This document shows positions 59,841-64,000 of a stretch of 64,000 bases of DNA, one piece after another. The DNA comes from Blastococcus saxobsidens DD2. Its GTDB lineage: Bacteria > Actinomycetota > Actinomycetes > Mycobacteriales > Geodermatophilaceae. The translations under genes and the position numbers were made by a program. A model generated the notes under the pieces. The model made no database searches, was not told where the DNA came from, and worked only from the letters and a program-made list of their open reading frames with translations. The first letter of the stretch is position 1, and each line of letters opens with the position of its first letter. The stretch is taken from positions 1,653,541-1,717,540 of the forward strand of contig NC_016943.1 of NCBI RefSeq assembly GCF_000284015.1, written 5' to 3'.

Positions 59841-60182
59841 CTCGACGTGATCGGCAGGTGACGCACCGAAGTTGAGCGCAAACTCGAACGGCGCTCAACC
59901 GTCCCGTTCGTCCTCGTCCCGATTCGCTACCGAGCTTCTGGTCAGGTTCGGCGCGCCCGGACAGGTGAGCCGCCGTGACAGGCCTGAGGGACGCCCAGTC
60001 GGCCCGTTTCGCGGCGGGCGGGCGGCCGCCTGGGCGACGAGCCGAGGCTGACGCCTCCATCAGCGGGGGTGTCTCAAGCGGGCAATGCATGGGCAGTCGG
60101 CGAACGCTCGCCGAGAGCGGGCTATGCCCATGAGCCAGAACCGGTGACTGTGCATAGACGCAGCCAGCCAGCCAGCCGGCTG
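59841..60182. other. Intergenic region upstream of the kinase operon
   Basis: About 340 bases between two minus-strand genes. It includes a CAGC simple repeat (60161-60177) and a weak 6-bp hairpin (60160-60165 with 60178-60183) at the end of the EAL gene. The operon promoter must lie here. I see no c-di-GMP riboswitch. Confidence 0.45.
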
Positions 60183-61463
60183 CTAACCGACCAGAGCTCG
60201 TCGACGCGGCACCGCGGCGGGAAGCATGTGGGCGACGGGGGTGTCAGCGGCGGTGAGTCTGCCAGGGAGCGTGATGCCGTCTGACACCCAGCGGGCGAGG
60301 TCGGCCCGGTTGGTGCTGGGACGGGCGAGCAGGTAGCCCTGGGCGGCGGCAACCCCGAGGCTGCGGGCGGCGTCGAAGTCCGCGGGGCGTTCGACGCCCT
60401 CGGCGACGAGGGCCGCGCCGATATCGCAGGCCAAGGCGACGAACGCGGTGACGACGCTGCGCCGGGCTCTATCCTCGGCCATCCCGTCGATCAGGGAGCG
60501 GTCGATCTTGATGATGTCGGGGGCCAGCTCGACGACGTGGTGCAGGGATGCGTAGCCGGCGCCGGCGTCGTCGATCGCCACGCGCAGGCCGCGCTCTCGA
60601 GCGGGCTTGAGTCGGTCGCGAAGTTGGGCGTATCCGTCCACGGCGACGTGCTCGGTGATCTCCAGGACCAGCCGGTGGTACGGGAGGTCGGGGTGGGCCT
60701 CGACGTGGCTGGCGAACTGGAAGGCGGCCGAGGGGATCAGGTTCACCGCGAGGTACTGGTCCGGTCCCAGCAGCGGCAGCACGGCGAACGCCTGCCGGAC
60801 CGCGAGCCCTTCCAGCTCCAGGCCAAGGCCCGCTTCGTGCGCCGCTTCGAACACCACGTCCGGCGGGCCGTAGCTGGCGGGGAACCGGGACAGCGCTTCT
60901 ACGCCCAGCAGATGGCCGTGGTTCGCGTCGATGATCGGCTGAAGCGCGATCTCGATCCGGCCCTGTTCGAGGAGGTCATGGATCTGGTGGCGGCTGACGT
61001 CTCGCTGCCGCTGAGCCTCGACCCGCTCGGTGACGAGTTCGGCGAGCATCGACAGGAATCCCACGTCGCGGCTGTCGAGGCGGTGGGCCTCGTGGCTCAG
61101 GCAGCAGAAGCTGCCGTACAGGGTGCCATCGGCGAGGCGGATCGGGACCCCGACATAGGCGCCGATGCGCGCTTCGGTCGTCACCGGGAGGTCACGGACG
61201 CGGCTGTCCGCGGACGTGTCGGGGACCGCATTGGGGATCTGCCCGGTGGTCATCAGTCGGCAGTAGGTCTCGGCCAGCGGCGGCCCGTCGTCCAGCTCCC
61301 AGCCGAAGGTTGCGGCGTCCCCGTCCAGCGCGCGGTACACCTGTCTGCCGTCGGTGAACTCGGCGACGAAGGCGAGGTCCATGCCCAGGTGCCGGCGAGC
61401 CAGCTGCAGAACCCGGTCGAGTGGGCCGTCCACGACACCGCTCAGAGAAAGTCCTGACACCAT
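60183..61463 (-). CDS. GAF-EAL protein, probable c-di-GMP phosphodiesterase
   Basis: A 426-residue protein. GAF domain at residues about 15-150, then EAL domain with the signature intact: EAL at 189-191, Asn241 in AVNLIPS, Glu268 and Glu271 in LEITEH, Asp298-299 in IDDAGAG, Lys319 in KIDRSLI and Glu355 in AEGVE. The metal and catalytic residues predict active c-di-GMP hydrolysis. ATG at 61463 has AGGAGG. It lies upstream of the kinase operon on the same strand, separated by 342 bases. Confidence 0.88.
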   Translation of the reverse strand: MVSGLSLSGVVDGPLDRVLQLARRHLGMDLAFVAEFTDGRQVYRALDGDAATFGWELDDGPPLAETYCRLMTTGQIPNAVPDTSADSRVRDLPVTTEARIGAYVGVPIRLADGTLYGSFCCLSHEAHRLDSRDVGFLSMLAELVTERVEAQRQRDVSRHQIHDLLEQGRIEIALQPIIDANHGHLLGVEALSRFPASYGPPDVVFEAAHEAGLGLELEGLAVRQAFAVLPLLGPDQYLAVNLIPSAAFQFASHVEAHPDLPYHRLVLEITEHVAVDGYAQLRDRLKPARERGLRVAIDDAGAGYASLHHVVELAPDIIKIDRSLIDGMAEDRARRSVVTAFVALACDIGAALVAEGVERPADFDAARSLGVAAAQGYLLARPSTNRADLARWVSDGITLPGRLTAADTPVAHMLPAAVPRRRALVG

Positions 61464-61710
61464 CGCCTCCTGACGTAGCGAACACCGCCCAGAGCAGGTC
61501 GGTGTCGGCGGCCAACGCGTTGCTGACCGGTACTGGAATGCATTCGTACAATAATCGGAATGGTCAGATACTCGGAATAGTTCGGTTCTTGCTTGAGGCG
61601 CGCACCAATAAGTGACTCCTCCGGGTCACCTCGGCGTCCGGGGGGTCGGCTCGCAGTGCTCTGTTCGCTCACGGCTGCCGAATGCGGGGTGTTGGCCCGA
61701 CCGGTTTCGT

Positions 61711-63555
61711 TCAGGGTGCCGGCGTGTCGGCCATGGCCGCCACAGCCTCATCACAGGGGGCCGCCGAGACGACCCATGCCTGTAGGTACGCCCAGAAGCG
61801 GTCGGCCGCGCGGGGGCAGCGCGTGGTCAGCGTCCCGTCCTGGACGAGTGTGTTGGCCCAGTGGTCCACCGCGCTCTGGTGGAAGACGAAGGCCTCCAGG
61901 TCCACCCGGGTGGGGAGCGCGAGGTCGGCGACTGCGGCCTCGGGCGGTAGGGCGGCGATGGCGGCCAGCAGCTGCTCCAGGGTGCGGTGCACGACTGCGG
62001 GGGCGCGGGGGGCTGTGGGAAGGCCGGATTGCTTCCGGTCGGTGATTTCGGCGCGCAGGGCCGCCATGTAGGCGGCCCACGCTCGGGCGTCGGCGGTCCG
62101 CATGCCCGGAAGCGACTCCGGGTGGCGCAGTGCGGGATGGAACAACTCGTAGCGGCCCTTGCCGGCCCGCTTGGCGGCGTACATCGCCGCGTCGGCCTGG
62201 GCCAGGAGCTCCGCCGCCTCGCGTCCGGTCATCTGGTCGACGACGATCCCGATACTTGCGGCGAGAGTGATCTGCTGGCCGGCGACGGACACCGGTGGAG
62301 CCAGCTCGGACAGGATGCGCTCGGCGATGCCGGCCGCGCTGGAGGTGTCGGTGTTGGGCAGGACGAGCGCAAACTCGTCGCCCCCGAGCCGGGCGAGGGT
62401 GTCGGCGGGGCGGGTGCAGCGGCGCAGCCGCGCGGCGACCTCGACGAGCAGGTCATCGCCTGCGGCGTGCCCGAGGGTGTCGTTGACCTGCTTGAACCCG
62501 TCGAGGTCGAGCATGAGCAGTGCCACCGGTTTTCCTGATCGGGTGCTGTCGGCGATTGCCAGCTCGGCGTGGTCGGCCAGCAGGGTGCGGTTGGCCAGCC
62601 CGGTCAGCGGGTCGTGCAGGGCCTGGTGGGCGAGTGTGTCCTGCAGAGCCTTGAGCTCGGAGATGTCTTTGGCGATGCCGTATACCCCCACGACCCGGCC
62701 GTCGACCATGATCGGCAGGTTGGACACCGACACCTCCACGCGCCGGCCTTGCCGGTCGACGACGCTGGTCCAGTAGTTCTGCGGGTGGCCGTCCAGGGCG
62801 GCGGCGAAGCGGCGGGCCGTTTCGGCGGCGTCGTCGGGTGCGGCCAGCTTCACGACGCTGTCGCCGATGAGCTCCCCAGGGCCGGCTCCCATGAGCCGGT
62901 GGGCGACGGCGTTGGCGCTGGTGAACCGGCCTTCGGTGTCCATGGAGTAGACCGCGTTGGGGTTGTGGTCGAACAGCGACCGATACCGCTGCTCCTGCTC
63001 ACGCAGCTGCCGGGTGCGCCGGCGCAGCTGAGTGACCAGGCCGTGCGCGACCGCGCAGGTGCCGGCCCATACCGCGAGCCGGATCAGCAGCTCGGTACCT
63101 TCGGCCTCGGTGCCGGGAGCAGCAGGCCATGCGTGCGGTGCTGCGGCCGCGGCCGCGACCACCACGCCGGTCAGCAGCAGCCGTCGGGTGCCGTAGAAGA
63201 CCGCCGTGTACAGCAGCAGCATCCCGTAGAGGACGCTGTAGGGGCTTCGCGGGCCTCCCGTCGCCGCCACCAGCGCCGCGATCTCCACCGCGGTCACGAC
63301 CCCGCCAACGCGGTTCATCGCCGGCCACAGCGCCGGCACCAGCGAGGCCGTCCACGTCGCCGCGATAGCCGCCACGGCCAGCAACGCCGCCGGCCAGTGG
63401 ACCTGCCCGGGCTGCGGCAGGGCCAGCGTCAGCACGACGACCACGAACGCGGCCAGCAGCAGCCGCGAGCGGCTCCGCTCCCGGTCCACCACAGTCCACG
63501 AGGCCAGGGGAGGAGTCAGGCCATGCGCAAGTCCCCGAGCCGCATCGAGCAGCAT
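61711..63555 (-). CDS. Membrane PAS-GGDEF diguanylate cyclase with C-terminal extension
   Basis: A 614-residue protein. Five to six helices (about residues 30-175), a PAS domain (about 185-300), then an active GGDEF domain (391-395) with I-site RPAD at 382-385. Residues 480-614 form an extra helical region with no recognised family, rich in Ala, Leu and Trp (DHWANTLV, FWAYLQAWVV). ATG at 63555 follows AGGGAAAG. The promoter side of this gene is displaced by an insertion sequence starting 35 bp upstream. Confidence 0.87.
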   Translation of the reverse strand: MLLDAARGLAHGLTPPLASWTVVDRERSRSRLLLAAFVVVVLTLALPQPGQVHWPAALLAVAAIAATWTASLVPALWPAMNRVGGVVTAVEIAALVAATGGPRSPYSVLYGMLLLYTAVFYGTRRLLLTGVVVAAAAAAPHAWPAAPGTEAEGTELLIRLAVWAGTCAVAHGLVTQLRRRTRQLREQEQRYRSLFDHNPNAVYSMDTEGRFTSANAVAHRLMGAGPGELIGDSVVKLAAPDDAAETARRFAAALDGHPQNYWTSVVDRQGRRVEVSVSNLPIMVDGRVVGVYGIAKDISELKALQDTLAHQALHDPLTGLANRTLLADHAELAIADSTRSGKPVALLMLDLDGFKQVNDTLGHAAGDDLLVEVAARLRRCTRPADTLARLGGDEFALVLPNTDTSSAAGIAERILSELAPPVSVAGQQITLAASIGIVVDQMTGREAAELLAQADAAMYAAKRAGKGRYELFHPALRHPESLPGMRTADARAWAAYMAALRAEITDRKQSGLPTAPRAPAVVHRTLEQLLAAIAALPPEAAVADLALPTRVDLEAFVFHQSAVDHWANTLVQDGTLTTRCPRAADRFWAYLQAWVVSAAPCDEAVAAMADTPAP

Positions 63556-63590
63556 GCTTTCCCTCGCCTCACGTCCCGAGGAGTTATCCA

Positions 63591-64000
63591 GGCTCTTCGC
63601 AGTTGAGGGTGTAGAGGGGGCTGGCGCGTCGGTCCCGGGATAGACGTCGAGGCCTTCCGAGGATGGAAGTTCTCACACTGCCCATCCGGAAGACCTCGAC
63701 GTGCCTGACGCTACCTTCGGCTGCCCTGACCTGACCACGTTCGCCGGCCTGGATGGGCTGGGTCTGGAGGTTGTCGGGCAGCGGCTGGCCCCCGACCGTG
63801 CAGTCCTGGCCTGCCGGGTCGTCGAACCCGACCGCTGGTGCCGTCGCTGCGGCTGCGAGGGCGCGCCGCGGGACACCGTGACCCGACGGCTGGCCCACGA
63901 ACCGCTGGGCTGGCGACCCACCACGTTGCTGATCACGATCTGCCGCTACCGGTGCTCCGCTTGTGGGCACGTGTGGCGCCAAGACATCAGCAAGGCGGCC
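63591..64000 (+). mobile_element. ISL3-family insertion sequence, left end
   Basis: The left end begins with GGCTCTTCGCA, followed by TTGAGGGTGTAG, a terminal-repeat pattern of actinobacterial ISL3 elements. An imperfect inverted repeat (63644-63666 with 63681-63701) precedes the transposase start. The right end lies beyond the window, so no target duplication can be tested. Confidence 0.7.
63701..64000 (+). CDS. ISL3-family transposase, N-terminal part
   Basis: The first 100 residues of an ISL3 transposase (IS204/IS1001/IS1096/IS1165 group), cut by the window edge. The Cys-rich zinc domain is visible (RWCRRCGCEG, RYRCSACGHVWRQ). The catalytic DDE part lies outside. The GTG at 63701 begins inside the right arm of the inverted repeat. 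Confidence 0.85.
   Translation, partial: MPDATFGCPDLTTFAGLDGLGLEVVGQRLAPDRAVLACRVVEPDRWCRRCGCEGAPRDTVTRRLAHEPLGWRPTTLLITICRYRCSACGHVWRQDISKAA

Noticed and set aside
59841..60182. c-di-GMP riboswitch upstream of the kinase operon
   Set aside because: No GEMM-like conserved segments are visible; only a CAGC simple repeat is seen.

Overview
The window is very GC-rich (coding third positions almost all G or C), with many GTG starts and ATGA/GTGA stop-start overlaps. Its gene content is typical of a soil or rock actinobacterium: a DUF222/HNH endonuclease, Ku, a BluB-CobT/CobU/CobS block, WXG100-like proteins and ArdC-bearing mobile DNA. The best guess is a member of the Geodermatophilaceae (Blastococcus, Geodermatophilus or Modestobacter). 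This is inferred from style and content, not from a marker gene.

Region 1 (1-38.4 kb) is chromosomal background. It opens with an esterase tail and two paralogous OB-fold-like lipoproteins around an AI-2E-type membrane protein. Next come a cytochrome P450 (CYP152-like) remnant that has lost its heme loop, a patatin, a phospholipase-D-like enzyme, a membrane-anchored sulfite-oxidase-like protein, a metallophosphoesterase, a tandem PAP2 protein and a PEP-utilising phosphotransferase coupled to two membrane proteins. A cation/proton antiporter, the DUF222/HNH gene with a LexA-like box, a Ku locus, a formamidase and the cobalamin nucleotide-loop genes (bluB-cobT fusion, cobU, cobS) follow. The rest is a K+ channel, acyl-CoA and alcohol metabolism genes, and a four-gene operon resembling type VII secretion substrates and accessories.

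Region 2 (38.4-50.3 kb) is a degraded integrative island. It starts with three same-orientation copies of the 3' half of a CAU-anticodon tRNA gene, which are classic att scars. It carries VapBC and XRE/nucleotidyltransferase toxin-antitoxin pairs, an excisionase-like protein, a 1-kb non-coding block full of inverted repeats and DnaA-box-like sites, an ardC antirestriction gene and a ParB-like pseudogene. The ardC gene is split inside its HExxH zinc motif by a 4.1-kb element encoding two tyrosine recombinases, bounded by 10-bp inverted repeats. Both ardC halves are present and would rejoin in frame.

Region 3 (50.3-64 kb) holds a secreted duplicated-domain protein and a lipoprotein. It then has a five-gene overlapping operon on the minus strand: hybrid histidine kinase, single receiver, Hpt-REC-REC-GGDEF-REC diguanylate cyclase, HEAT-repeat membrane protein and GT2 glycan synthase. 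A GAF-EAL protein and a membrane PAS-GGDEF protein follow, so the region can both make and break c-di-GMP beside a polysaccharide synthase. An ISL3-family insertion sequence begins 35 bp upstream of the last GGDEF gene and runs off the window.

The strongest points for follow-up are the recombinase element caught inside ardC, the overlapping sensor/c-di-GMP/HEAT/GT2 operon, the att-scar array with the structured putative replication or transfer region, and the heme-loop-deleted P450.
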